The position numbers were made by a program, and so were the translations under genes. From Alkalicella caledoniensis (GTDB lineage: Bacteria; Bacillota; Proteinivoracia; Proteinivoracales; Proteinivoracaceae): 64,000 bases of DNA. Shown piece after piece: positions 9,302 through 17,730 of this stretch (position 1 is the stretch's first letter; each line of letters starts with the position of its first letter). The notes beneath the pieces were generated by a model, which saw only the letters and a list, made by a program, of their open reading frames with translations, was not told the origin of the DNA and made no database searches. The DNA lies in assembly GCF_014467015.1 (NCBI RefSeq), contig NZ_CP058559.1, forward strand, positions 372,001 to 436,000. The letters run 5' to 3'.

Positions 9302-10780
9302 TCAATTAGCTGCTAATAAGATCTCTGCAGCTTTTTGCACCAAACTAAATAGATTCCCAGGTATGATTCCAAAAACTACAGTTCCTAGTCCTAGTATGAT
9401 CATTGGAACAAGCATAGCTCTGGGAATATCGTCTTTTGTAAAGGTTCCGTAGTTTTGACCAAAAAAGGCCTTGATAACTATGGGCAGATAATAAACAGCG
9501 TTAAGTAAACTACTGATTATAATTACTAGTGCATAAAAAGGTTTTTGTGCATCAATGGCCCCCAACACTAAATAATACTTACTTATAAACCCACTAAACC
9601 CTGGTAGCCCAACCATAGACAATGCCCCTATACTGAAGAGAATCATTGTTATTGGCATTTTTAGACCAATACCTTCTAAGTCTGATATTTTTCTTATACC
9701 TGTTTTATAGATAATTGCTCCTGCTGTTAAGAACAGAAGTGATTTCATAAGTGCATGATTTACAATGTGTAAAATTCCACCTGCCACTGCAAAGTGGTTA
9801 ACTAAAGCAATTCCTAAAAATATATATCCTATTTGCGCAACAGAGGAAAATGCTAGCATCCTTTTTATGTCCTCTTGAGCTATTGCAAACAAAGATCCAG
9901 CAAATATTGCCAAGGTTGATAACGCCAAAATAATTTCTGCTATTGGTATCATTGTAAATATCTCAATACCGTATACATTGTATATAATGCGAAGTAAAAC
10001 TATGGCATAAACCTTTACTACAACACCCGATAAAATTGCACTTGAGGGTGTTGGTGCAGATGAGTGAGCATCTGGTAGCCATACGTGTAGTGGAAATAGC
10101 GCAGATTTAACTCCAAAACCCACTATTAGTAAGGCTAAAGAAACAACAATATTTAAAGGAAAGTTACTAACTGCATTGGGTAGCTCAGCTGCAATAAAGT
10201 TAAGGTTAAAGTGACCAGTGACCATGTAGACTAGGGCGATTGCTAATAAAACAAGCCCAGAACCCAATGTACTTAAAAGAAGGTATTTCAAACTGGCTTC
10301 CACACATACTTTGTTAGACTTAACGGCAATGATTCCACATGCAGTAATTGTAGTTATTTCAGTAAAAACAAATATATTAAAAAAGTCATTTGACAAACTT
10401 AAGCCACTCATGGCACCTATTAGTAATATAAAAAGGGTATAGTACCAAGGCTCAAGCTCTTTTTCGATTTCATGGGCTAAATCTTTTTGTGCATATATTA
10501 ACACAAGTAAAGAAATCAAGTTTATCACCATTAGCATGAATATGGATAAATAATCAACTGAAAGTTCGATGCCCCATGGCGGTTCCCAACCCCCTAAATG
10601 GTAGTAGTACATACCATTTTTATTCACATACCATAAAGTGATAAATGTTAGTAAGGAATTTATTAGCACAACAAATCTTACTAGGGGACCGATTATTTGT
10701 GGCTTTATTTTACCTAGTAAAGGTATTACAAAGGCGGTTAGTAGACATAGTACAATCATAAGGACAGGTAAATGTATCAT
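9302..10780 (-). CDS. mnhD: Monovalent cation/H+ antiporter subunit D (MrpD/MnhD/MbhH)
   Basis: A 492-residue antiporter subunit of the NuoN/MrpD family, the copy directly following the MrpC-like gene and so the best candidate for the true MrpD. Signature helices: FNIFVFTEITTITACGIIAVK (the Glu-bearing helix), HVWLPDAHSSAPTPSSAILSG, and HIVNHALMKSLLF. It overlaps the upstream MnhC gene by four bases (ATGA), so translation is probably coupled. It works with the MrpC-like and MrpB-like subunits to exchange sodium for protons across the membrane. Confidence 0.92.
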   Translation of the reverse strand: MIHLPVLMIVLCLLTAFVIPLLGKIKPQIIGPLVRFVVLINSLLTFITLWYVNKNGMYYYHLGGWEPPWGIELSVDYLSIFMLMVINLISLLVLIYAQKDLAHEIEKELEPWYYTLFILLIGAMSGLSLSNDFFNIFVFTEITTITACGIIAVKSNKVCVEASLKYLLLSTLGSGLVLLAIALVYMVTGHFNLNFIAAELPNAVSNFPLNIVVSLALLIVGFGVKSALFPLHVWLPDAHSSAPTPSSAILSGVVVKVYAIVLLRIIYNVYGIEIFTMIPIAEIILALSTLAIFAGSLFAIAQEDIKRMLAFSSVAQIGYIFLGIALVNHFAVAGGILHIVNHALMKSLLFLTAGAIIYKTGIRKISDLEGIGLKMPITMILFSIGALSMVGLPGFSGFISKYYLVLGAIDAQKPFYALVIIISSLLNAVYYLPIVIKAFFGQNYGTFTKDDIPRAMLVPMIILGLGTVVFGIIPGNLFSLVQKAAEILLAAN

Positions 10781-11148
10781 TCTTCTTGGCTCCTTATTCT
10801 CATAATCTCATCAGCGTCTAATGTGCCGTAGTATTTGTACAGTTTCATTATTAAACTTAAAGAAAATGCAGTTAAGCTTACACCTACTACAAGTCCTGTA
10901 AGGATCAAGGCTGATGGCAATGGATTTATAAAGGTTTTTGGTGTCCCGTCTACTATGGGGGCACTTCTATCATTTATATATCCTATGGCTACGAAAAAAA
11001 GGAATATGGCTGTCTCCATTATGTTCATTCCAATAACTTTTTTGATTAGGTTTGAATGTGTAAGCATTGTATGAAACCCTATCAAAAAGAGTACAATGGC
11101 TGCAAAGTAATAGTAGTTTTTACCAAGAGCATTTATTAGATCAATCAT
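10777..11148 (-). CDS. mnhC: Cation:proton antiporter subunit C (MrpC/NuoK-like)
   Basis: A 123-residue protein with three transmembrane helices, homologous to NuoK and MrpC. The NuoK-type second helix GMNIMETAIFLFFVAIGY is present, followed by DPLPSALILTGLVVG-like residues (NPLPSALILTGLVVG) near the third helix. It overlaps the preceding MnhB-like gene by four bases and the following MnhD gene by four bases. It forms part of the membrane arm of the Mrp-like complex. Slightly longer than NuoK because of a polar C-terminal tail. Confidence 0.93.
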   Translation of the reverse strand: MIDLINALGKNYYYFAAIVLFLIGFHTMLTHSNLIKKVIGMNIMETAIFLFFVAIGYINDRSAPIVDGTPKTFINPLPSALILTGLVVGVSLTAFSLSLIMKLYKYYGTLDADEIMRIRSQEE

Positions 11149-11579
11149 ATCTTTTTCTCCTCTAGCAAGTGATAAAATAACGTAACGATGGTACTTGCTA
11201 CTTTTATACCTATGGCTAAGGTAATGGGAAATATTATGCCCCCACTTAGTAGTTTTCCTGTTTCACCGAGACCTGGAAAGAGATTGTTGCTTAGAAAGTT
11301 GCCACCCCTCAACATTGTCAAGAGACCTATGGAAATAAAAACTATCCCTCCTGCACTTTCTAAAACCTTAGCGTGATTTCTTGGAAATCGTTCAATACCT
11401 TTTTTAACTCCATATGCCAAAGAATATAGTATTAGACTGCTACCTAGTATTGTTCCGCCAGCAAATCCGCCACCTGGGGATAAGTGACCATTCATTATGA
11501 TGAATATACCGTATACTTGGATAAAAGGAATCATTATTTTAACAACTGTTTGTAGGACAACATTGTTAGTGTTTTTCAT
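11145..11579 (-). CDS. mnhB: MnhB-domain antiporter subunit (MrpB/MbhF-like)
   Basis: A 144-residue protein with four predicted helices and the MnhB signature GHLSPGGGFAGGTILGSSLILY (residues about 29-50). It also has the conserved IFPITLAIGIKV segment near the end. It corresponds to MrpB of Mrp antiporters and MbhF of membrane-bound hydrogenases. It overlaps both neighbours (14 bp with the MbhE-like gene, 4 bp with mnhC), as expected for a translationally coupled operon. Confidence 0.92.
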   Translation of the reverse strand: MKNTNNVVLQTVVKIMIPFIQVYGIFIIMNGHLSPGGGFAGGTILGSSLILYSLAYGVKKGIERFPRNHAKVLESAGGIVFISIGLLTMLRGGNFLSNNLFPGLGETGKLLSGGIIFPITLAIGIKVASTIVTLFYHLLEEKKI

Positions 11580-11883
11580 CTTTTTTGATCACATCCTTTT
11601 TCTCACCGGCTTTTACATGGGCTCCTAGTACAGTTAGCACACTGGCAATTCCAGTGAAAAGTACAGTGGTTTCTCCAATGGTATCAAATGCTCTATAGTC
11701 AGTTATTATGGCCGCAATAATATTTTGTACATTTGTATCTTCTATAACATTTTCAGTAAATCTTTCACTTACCATATTATTAGATGGGTTGTCTGCTGCT
11801 CCGAATTCAGGCATTTCACTGACCATCATTACTAAAACTGTTCCTATGACCAGTAGGATTATTGTTGATAATATATATCTCAA
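11566..11883 (-). CDS. MbhE-like subunit (MrpA C-terminal segment)
   Basis: A 105-residue protein with an N-terminal helix, a polar middle and a second helix. ITDYRAFDTIGETTVLFTGIA matches the C-terminal portion of MrpA (DYRxFDTxGE), which in Mbh-type complexes is a separate subunit called MbhE. The gene lies between the DUF4040 (MbhD-like) gene and mnhB, exactly the MbhD-E-F order. It supports a split-MrpA architecture. Overlaps: four bases upstream, 14 downstream. Confidence 0.88.
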   Translation of the reverse strand: MRYILSTIILLVIGTVLVMMVSEMPEFGAADNPSNNMVSERFTENVIEDTNVQNIIAAIITDYRAFDTIGETTVLFTGIASVLTVLGAHVKAGEKKDVIKKDEKH

Positions 11884-12122
11884 TCCTCTCGCCTCCTTGT
11901 CTTACTAATTACTACCATCATAAGTAAAGTAGTAACACCAGCACCCATGGCAGCTTCAGTTAAAGCAATATCTGGTGCATCTAGTTGTTGCCAAACGATG
12001 GCCATAAGCAAACTATATGCAGCAAAAACTATAACTGCACTTAAAAGGTCTTTAATTCGTGAAACTGCAATGGCACAGACTATTAAAAATGTTAATAATA
12101 AAAAATGAAGTACAGGTAACAT
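11880..12122 (-). CDS. DUF4040 / MbhD-like subunit
   Basis: An 80-residue protein with two to three hydrophobic helices. It has the MbhD/DUF4040 pattern AVSRIKDLLSAVIVFAAYSLLMA followed by QQLDAPDIALTEAAMGAGV, which in conventional Mrp antiporters is part of MrpA. Here it is a free-standing subunit between mnhG and the MbhE-like gene. The ALTEAAMGAG segment carries the conserved Glu of this family. Confidence 0.9.
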   Translation of the reverse strand: MLPVLHFLLLTFLIVCAIAVSRIKDLLSAVIVFAAYSLLMAIVWQQLDAPDIALTEAAMGAGVTTLLMMVVISKTRRRED

Positions 12123-12126
12123 ACCC

Positions 12127-12438
12127 TTATTCCCCCTGCCCTCTGTTAGTTTTTTCGATGAAATCCTTCTTATACTGGGCCTTAGCTATAACGTGGGCCG
12201 CAGTAGGGTTTGTAATCCATATAAACACTATAATTATCATAAGTTTTGCCGCCACAAATGGTTTGTCAATGTTATACAAAGCTAAAGCCAGTAAACCTAG
12301 ACCTGCTCCAAGAGTGTCACCTTTAGTTGTTGCATGCATCCTTGTATAAGTATCAGGTAGTCTAATAAGACCGATGGTGCCAACTGCAAAAAAGAAAACA
12401 CTAAAAAACAGTAATATTGTAACTATGATATTTAACAT
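12127..12438 (-). CDS. mnhG: Antiporter subunit G (MrpG/MnhG)
   Basis: A 103-residue protein with three helices, the MnhG_PhaG family. Signature: GTIGLIRLPDTYTRMHATTKGDTLGAGL at residues 21-48. It is placed after mnhF and before the DUF4040 gene, the standard E-F-G order. It is required for assembly of Mrp complexes; its individual transport role is not settled in the family. Confidence 0.94.
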   Translation of the reverse strand: MLNIIVTILLFFSVFFFAVGTIGLIRLPDTYTRMHATTKGDTLGAGLGLLALALYNIDKPFVAAKLMIIIVFIWITNPTAAHVIAKAQYKKDFIEKTNRGQGE

Positions 12439-12451
12439 AGATTGGCACCTC

Positions 12452-12715
12452 CTAGTCTATATTTTCAGTGTCTATATATTTAGATACACCGATTGTCATG
12501 ATAAAACTAATAAGAGCGTAAACTACAGCTACATCAATGAAAAAAGTTTCGTTAAATACAAGGGATATAAGTGAGATTATAACCAGTGCTTTTGTACCAA
12601 TTATATTTATTGAAATAACCCTATCGATGGCTCTAGGCCCTATTATTGCTCTATATAAACAAACAAAAACCAGTAACATAAGTGCTATGGATGTACCAAT
12701 AAAAATATTGTCCAT
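12452..12715 (-). CDS. mnhF: Antiporter subunit F (MrpF/MnhF)
   Basis: An 87-residue, three-helix membrane protein with the MrpF signature RAIIGPRAIDRVISINIIGTKALV near residues 23-46. The DVAVVYALISFI segment near the C-terminus is also typical. It starts at the base where mnhE stops (shared position 12715), so translation is likely coupled. Second gene of the Mrp-like operon. Confidence 0.93.
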   Translation of the reverse strand: MDNIFIGTSIALMLLVFVCLYRAIIGPRAIDRVISINIIGTKALVIISLISLVFNETFFIDVAVVYALISFIMTIGVSKYIDTENID

Positions 12716-13206
12716 TACTGTCCACCATCCAATACCCTAATTTTTTCCTTAGCGTTCCAGTTTTGTACATCTTGGGAATTTTCTTCCGTTAGATAATGAA
12801 CCACGAAAATATCCTCGTCCACATCAATTGTCAAGGTACCTGGAGTTAATGTTATGGAGTTTGCTAACAAAGTTCTAGCTAATGGTGATTTTAGGTTAGT
12901 TTTAAATGTTACAATACCTGGGCTAATAGGCATTTTAGGTGATAATACAATCATTGCAACTTGGATATTGGCTATGATCATATCCTTTATCAGTATAAAT
13001 AAAACTGAAGTAAGGACTGTTATCTTTTCCACAAATGACTGCCTACCGAAAAAATGAAAATCGTTGAGAAAATCCCTGTTAAATAGTTCTATCAAATACG
13101 CTACGATAACACCTGCTACTACATGCTGAACATCTATGGTCTCTGACGCTATAATCCAAAAACCAAATAAAAACAAAAATAAGACCAGTGGTGTTTTGCC
13201 TTTCAA
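12715..13206 (-). CDS. mnhE: Antiporter subunit E (MrpE/MnhE)
   Basis: First gene of the Mrp-like operon, MnhE/MrpE family, with two N-terminal hydrophobic helices and a soluble C-terminal domain. The late motif LARTLLANSITLTPGTLTIDVDED is diagnostic of MrpE. I prefer the TTG at 13206, five bases after GAGGTG; an in-frame ATG at 13230 with a poor ribosome site would add eight polar residues. About 163 residues. The Rnf terminator lies directly upstream, so the operon probably has its own promoter in 13207-13290. Confidence 0.9.
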   Translation of the reverse strand: MKGKTPLVLFLFLFGFWIIASETIDVQHVVAGVIVAYLIELFNRDFLNDFHFFGRQSFVEKITVLTSVLFILIKDMIIANIQVAMIVLSPKMPISPGIVTFKTNLKSPLARTLLANSITLTPGTLTIDVDEDIFVVHYLTEENSQDVQNWNAKEKIRVLDGGQ

Positions 13207-13290
13207 AGTATCACCTCTTTTAGTTACCATTGGATTTTATTCCATTATAACATCATTTCATTTTTTTTGTTAGTTATATTATTAAATGCC

Positions 13291-13331
13291 ATTTTAAAGC
13301 GCCTAGCTTTTACAAGCAGGCGCTTTAAAAT
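13291..13331 (-). terminator. Terminator after rnfB
   Basis: A 14-bp perfect stem (13291-13304 pairing with 13318-13331) around AGCTTTTACAAGC. AT-rich flanks give an A-run on one side and a T-run on the other, so it could work in either direction. It lies between the rnfB stop and mnhE and separates the Rnf and Mrp transcripts. Confidence 0.8.
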
Positions 13332-13343
13332 GTTAAAGTTTAT

Positions 13344-14144
13344 CTATTGAACTTTCTCTATGGCATTTGTTGGACACTCAGCCACACATTTCTCACAACT
13401 AATACATTTTGTATTGTCAATGACCGCTAAATTGTTCTCAATTGTTATACAATCAACTGGGCAAACTTTAGCACACTTTCTACAACCTATACATCCTACT
13501 TTACATACCTTCATGACAACTGCACCTTTGTCTTGTGAGTTACAAAGTACATGAACATCACTACCTTGCGGTACCATGCCAATAACATCCTTTGGACACT
13601 CTATAACGCATTTTTGACAGCTAGTACACAACTCTTCGTCAATAGAAGGTAAGCCTTTTTCGTTCATTGTAATGGCGTCAAAGGGACATTCCCTAACACA
13701 TGTGCCTAAGCCTAGACACCCGTATTTACATGCCTTTTGTCCACCGTCTATCAGCATTGCAGATTTACAGTCTTTTACTCCATCGTACTTAAACTTATCT
13801 TTAGCTAGTTCATGGGTTCCATTGCATTTGACTCTAGCTACCATTTTAACACTGGAGTCACTTTCCTCTTTTTCTTCACCCATAATTTCAGAAATTTTAT
13901 CTGCTATTTTTTGTCTACCTACAGGACAACCATTTATAGGTGCCTTGCCAGAAACAACTGCCTCTGCAAAACCACCACAGCCTGGGTAACCACAGGCTCC
14001 ACAGTTGGCACCGGGTAGCACTTCATTTATTTGATCTATACGCGGATCATTTTCTACAGCGAATGCTTGAGAGGCGAACGCCAGGACGCCTCCAAAAACT
14101 GCTCCGATCCCACCTATTGCTAATATAGGATATAGCATTTCCAT
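13344..14144 (-). CDS. rnfB: Rnf electron transport complex subunit B
   Basis: Ferredoxin-type subunit that receives electrons from reduced ferredoxin for the Rnf pump. An N-terminal membrane helix (residues 5-28) is followed by the RnfB four-Cys cluster GANCGACGYPGCGGFAEA. Then come four ferredoxin-type CxxCxxC motifs: CLGLGTCVREC, CTSCQKCVIEC, CIGCRKCAKVC and CISCEKCVAEC. The ATG at 14144 follows AAGGGGG by eight bases; a GTG three codons upstream overlaps that site. About 266 residues, as in clostridial RnfB. Last gene of the rnfCDGEAB operon. Confidence 0.97.
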   Translation of the reverse strand: MEMLYPILAIGGIGAVFGGVLAFASQAFAVENDPRIDQINEVLPGANCGACGYPGCGGFAEAVVSGKAPINGCPVGRQKIADKISEIMGEEKEESDSSVKMVARVKCNGTHELAKDKFKYDGVKDCKSAMLIDGGQKACKYGCLGLGTCVRECPFDAITMNEKGLPSIDEELCTSCQKCVIECPKDVIGMVPQGSDVHVLCNSQDKGAVVMKVCKVGCIGCRKCAKVCPVDCITIENNLAVIDNTKCISCEKCVAECPTNAIEKVQ

Positions 14145-14171
14145 TTGATACACCCCCTTATAGTTTGACTA

Positions 14172-14747
14172 CTAGAATACGAATCCTGTAAAAACTAGTG
14201 CTAGAATTGCAGCTGAAATAAGTGCTGCTGGTACCCCTTGGAAGTATTTGTTTCCTCCGGATAATTCAAGTCTTTCTCTAATTCCAGCTAATAACAATAG
14301 TGCCAATGTAAACCCTAGGGCAGCTCCTACTGCATGAACTATAGTCTCAATTAAGTTAAATCCGTTTGTGATATTTAGTATAGCAAGTCCTAGTACCGCA
14401 CAGTTAGTGGTGATTAGTGGCAAGAAAATACCTAGTGCTTGGTATAATGTCGGACTAGTTTTCTTAATAGCCATTTCAACAAATTGTACTAATGAAGCTA
14501 TTACTAAAATAAACGCCAATGTTTGAAGATACTCAATCTCCATTGGTTTAAGAATAAATTTTTGGATAAACCATGTGATTATAGACGCAACAGTCATTAC
14601 AAATGTTACTGCCATACCCATACCTATAGACGTCTCAATTTTCTTTGAAACTCCTAAGAAAGGGCATATACCCAAAAATTGTCTTAGCACGAAGTTGTTA
14701 ACAAAAATCGCTGTAAACAAAATGGTAAATAAACTTGATAAATTCAT
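14172..14747 (-). CDS. rnfA: Rnf complex subunit A
   Basis: A 191-residue integral membrane subunit with six helices, RnfA/NqrE family. The diagnostic FVNNFVLRQFLGICPFLGVSKK near residue 16 contains the conserved Cys that, with RnfE, binds a membrane-embedded Fe-S cluster in Rnf and Nqr structures. The second hallmark TTNCAVLGLAI is near residue 113. It lies 18 bp before rnfB and 15 bp after rnfE, with AAAGGGGG upstream of its ATG. Confidence 0.97.
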   Translation of the reverse strand: MNLSSLFTILFTAIFVNNFVLRQFLGICPFLGVSKKIETSIGMGMAVTFVMTVASIITWFIQKFILKPMEIEYLQTLAFILVIASLVQFVEMAIKKTSPTLYQALGIFLPLITTNCAVLGLAILNITNGFNLIETIVHAVGAALGFTLALLLLAGIRERLELSGGNKYFQGVPAALISAAILALVFTGFVF

Positions 14748-14762
14748 TTTTATCCCCCTTTC

Positions 14763-15317
14763 CTAGCCTCTTTTTAAATACTTTATAGTTACAAAGTTAA
14801 TCAGCGCTAAAAGTAAACCTAGGGTTAAAAATGCTCCTGGTGGCATACCGAAAATCATCAGTGAACCACTAAGTGATTGTCTTACAGCACCTAAAACCGT
14901 TAAGCTCAATGTAAAACCTAAACCCATTCCCAGGGCATCAAATATAGATGGAAGCACTGCCTCTTTTGAAGCAAAAGCTTCAGCTCTACCAAGTATTACA
15001 CAGTTAACCACAATTAGAGGAATGAATATACCTAAGTTTTCAAACAAACTGTAGGCAAATGCTTGCATAAGCATCTCAACTATGGTAACAAAAGTTGCAA
15101 TGATAATTATATAACTTGGGATACGTACTTCACTAGGAATTAGTTTCTTAACTAATGAAACCAATATGTTAGAACAAAGAAGTACGAAAGTTGTTGCCAT
15201 ACCCATACCAAAACCGTTAAAAGCACTGGTTGTAACAGCAAGAGTAGGACATAGACCTAAAAGCAAACGAAATACAGGGTTCTCTTTAAATAAACCTTTA
15301 GTGAATTCTTGTATCAT
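14763..15317 (-). CDS. rnfE: Rnf complex subunit E
   Basis: A 184-residue membrane subunit paralogous to RnfA. It has [23 protein letters not shown] near residue 14 and [16 protein letters not shown] near residue 108, both with the conserved Cys that completes the intramembrane Fe-S site with RnfA. A strong ribosome site (GGAGGTG) precedes the ATG. It lies 13 bp after rnfG. Confidence 0.97.
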   Translation of the reverse strand: MIQEFTKGLFKENPVFRLLLGLCPTLAVTTSAFNGFGMGMATTFVLLCSNILVSLVKKLIPSEVRIPSYIIIIATFVTIVEMLMQAFAYSLFENLGIFIPLIVVNCVILGRAEAFASKEAVLPSIFDALGMGLGFTLSLTVLGAVRQSLSGSLMIFGMPPGAFLTLGLLLALINFVTIKYLKRG

Positions 15318-15330
15318 GTTGCACCTCCTA

Positions 15331-16737
15331 CTATTGCCCAGCTAAGGCATTTTTAATGGCATCTACTATACCTTTACTTGTAAATGTAGCACCTGTAGAT
15401 GTATCTACATCTAGGGACTCACTACCAACTAATTTTTCTGTCATAGCTTTTTTTGCTGTTGAAGCATATTCTGGGGTCTCATCTGCCATTGATACATAGT
15501 TGATGTCAGTTATTACACCATCTTGTACAGTTACTTCTACAGTTATTGGTCCCATAAATCCTTCAGCAGTACCAGTATAAGAACCATTTGGTATGGCACT
15601 TAGATCGATAATGGGCTCTCCTCTTAGAGCATTTTCCACAGCTGCTAATACACCTTTACTTGTAAATGTTGCAGTGGTAGTTGTATCAACATCTAATGTG
15701 TTACTATCCACAAGTCTTTCTTTTATACGGTTAATACCAATTGAAGCATAGTCTGCAGAGTCGTCATGGGAAATAACTTCTAGTTCAGTAATCACACCAT
15801 CAATTACAACAACTTCCACAACTATTTGACTCTTGAATCCTTCTCCTTCACCACGATACCTACCATTTGCCACTTCACTTAGTACAACTGGCTCTAGTGG
15901 TTCTTCTTGGTCTCCACCGAAGAATTCTGAAACAGCGTTACGTACAGCATCCATGATACCCATTGATGTTGCAGTTGCACCGGATACAGCGTCTACTTCA
16001 ATAGATTGCTCTTCGATAATTCTGTCAGGAAGGTTTGCGAATGCTGGATCTGAATATCCTGGAGATTCACTGTGGTTTAAAACTTCAATCTCAGTTAGCT
16101 CTCCGCCAGCAATTGTAATTCTAACGTCTATGTTTCCACCAAAGCCTCTACCTGTTCCTTCATAAGTTCCATCTGGAACTAATGCAAAGTCGATGGTAGT
16201 GATAAGACCTAACTCTCTAGCTATTACGTTAAGGGCACCATTAACACCTGAGATAACACCCATAGTAGATGATGTTGCTCCTGAGATAATGTCCACATCT
16301 TCTCCCGCAGCAATTGGGTCATCAAAACCTAAACCTAGGAATTGTTCTAAATAGCTGTTAGTGAAAGCTTGGTCACCTAGGCCAGGGGTTTCACTGTGAC
16401 CTAGTACTTTAACTCCAGTAATTTGAAGTTCTTCGTTCATACCCACTAGCATTTTAATAGGTTGAGTGCCGTAACCTTTAGCGTTGACCTCAACTGCATA
16501 GCCTGCTAATTCTTCACCTTTATATGCCTCATAGTATAAAACTAATTCTTCATCTTCTTCATGGTAAATGGGATCAAATCTATCGGCATCTACAACATCA
16601 CTAAGGGCCTCTTGTAGCCTTTGGGCATTACCTTCTTCGATTATAGGAAGAGTTATATTGTTAACAACAGATAAAAGACCAGTTGCCAAGGCTGCCACTA
16701 AAGCAAGGGTTATAATTAAACGTATAGTTTTATTCAT
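15331..16737 (-). CDS. rnfG: Rnf complex subunit G with four FMN-binding domains
   Basis: RnfG normally has about 180-210 residues and one covalent FMN. This protein has 468. An N-terminal helix (6-28) is followed by a canonical RnfG region ending in DIISGATSS (149-157), then three more FMN_bind-type repeats. Their ApbE-target motifs are DAVSGATAT (249-257), a degenerate [10 protein letters not shown] (351-360) and [10 protein letters not shown] (445-454). Three motifs therefore keep the D-x-x-[ST]-G-A-T pattern modified by ApbE. The domains face outside the membrane. The start overlaps the rnfD stop. Extra electron-storage or transfer flavins are the likely result. Confidence 0.93.
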   Translation of the reverse strand: MNKTIRLIITLALVAALATGLLSVVNNITLPIIEEGNAQRLQEALSDVVDADRFDPIYHEEDEELVLYYEAYKGEELAGYAVEVNAKGYGTQPIKMLVGMNEELQITGVKVLGHSETPGLGDQAFTNSYLEQFLGLGFDDPIAAGEDVDIISGATSSTMGVISGVNGALNVIARELGLITTIDFALVPDGTYEGTGRGFGGNIDVRITIAGGELTEIEVLNHSESPGYSDPAFANLPDRIIEEQSIEVDAVSGATATSMGIMDAVRNAVSEFFGGDQEEPLEPVVLSEVANGRYRGEGEGFKSQIVVEVVVIDGVITELEVISHDDSADYASIGINRIKERLVDSNTLDVDTTTTATFTSKGVLAAVENALRGEPIIDLSAIPNGSYTGTAEGFMGPITVEVTVQDGVITDINYVSMADETPEYASTAKKAMTEKLVGSESLDVDTSTGATFTSKGIVDAIKNALAGQ

Positions 16738-17711
16738 TATTTCTTCACCTCCCCAAATGTGCGAGGAACAGTAAATCTATCAAAAATTGGTGTTAAAGCA
16801 TTCATGAATAAAATTGCATATGTTGCTCCTTCAGGTAGTTGTGCATAGTATCTAATAAGAATCAGCACTAAACCACAACCTATACCGTAGTACAATCTAC
16901 CTTTTTTAGTTGTAGGAGATGTAACATAGCATGTTGCCATATATACTGCAGCTAAAAGTGCAGTACCTGAAAACCATTGGAATAATACTTCATGTCCGGC
17001 AGCTTGTAAAAAGTCTGCGTTGATACCTTGTGTAATACCTACATGGAATACACTCATAACAGCCATAGCACCTAAGAACCCACCTGGAATTCTCCAGTCG
17101 ATATGACCTTTAGCTAGTAAATAGATACCACCTATAATAATTGCCAAAGCTGAAGTTTCACCCAAACTTCCTGGAACGTTACCTACAAATAGTTGTCTTA
17201 GTGTAAAGTCCACTTGACCTGGAGCAAGGGCTGTAGCGCTAGTTACTGCATCTACTCCCGTGGTAATCCATCTGCCAGTCATCATTACTGGGAAGGAAGC
17301 AACTAGGAAAGCACGACCTACTAAAGCAGGGTTAAAGGGGTTTTTACCTAACCCTCCAAAAACGTGCTTAGCTATTAAAATAGCCACACCACTACCTAGA
17401 ACAGCTAACCAAAGATAGCCATCTTGTACTAATGCAGGAGGTAAACTTAAACCTAATAAAACACCTGTAACAGCAGCTGAGCCATCACCTAAAAAGTCTC
17501 TTACTTTAAATGTTCTATGAAGAACAACCCACTCAAAGAATAAAGCGGCAAAAGTACTTGCAAATAAAATATAAAATGCTGCCATGCCATAAAATATTGT
17601 AGCAGCTATCATAGCTGGAATTAATGCAACAACCACATCCCACATGATATAATCAATGGTTCTTGGACTTTTAATGTGGGGGGATGGGCCTACAACAAAA
17701 TTATTATTCAT
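16737..17711 (-). CDS. rnfD: Rnf complex subunit D
   Basis: A 324-residue membrane subunit, NqrB/RnfD family, with about nine helices. The covalent FMN site appears as GVDAVTSATALAP near residues 150-162, the D-x-x-T-S-A-T form usual in RnfD. Other hallmarks are GDGSAAVTGVLLGLSLPP and GLGKNPFNPALVGRAFL. A good GGAGGG site precedes its ATG. It stands between rnfC and rnfG in the standard order; its flavin would be attached by the ApbE encoded at 3.4-4.5 kb. Confidence 0.97.
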   Translation of the reverse strand: MNNNFVVGPSPHIKSPRTIDYIMWDVVVALIPAMIAATIFYGMAAFYILFASTFAALFFEWVVLHRTFKVRDFLGDGSAAVTGVLLGLSLPPALVQDGYLWLAVLGSGVAILIAKHVFGGLGKNPFNPALVGRAFLVASFPVMMTGRWITTGVDAVTSATALAPGQVDFTLRQLFVGNVPGSLGETSALAIIIGGIYLLAKGHIDWRIPGGFLGAMAVMSVFHVGITQGINADFLQAAGHEVLFQWFSGTALLAAVYMATCYVTSPTTKKGRLYYGIGCGLVLILIRYYAQLPEGATYAILFMNALTPIFDRFTVPRTFGEVKK

Positions 17712-17730
17712 TTATTGGTCCCTCCTTTAA

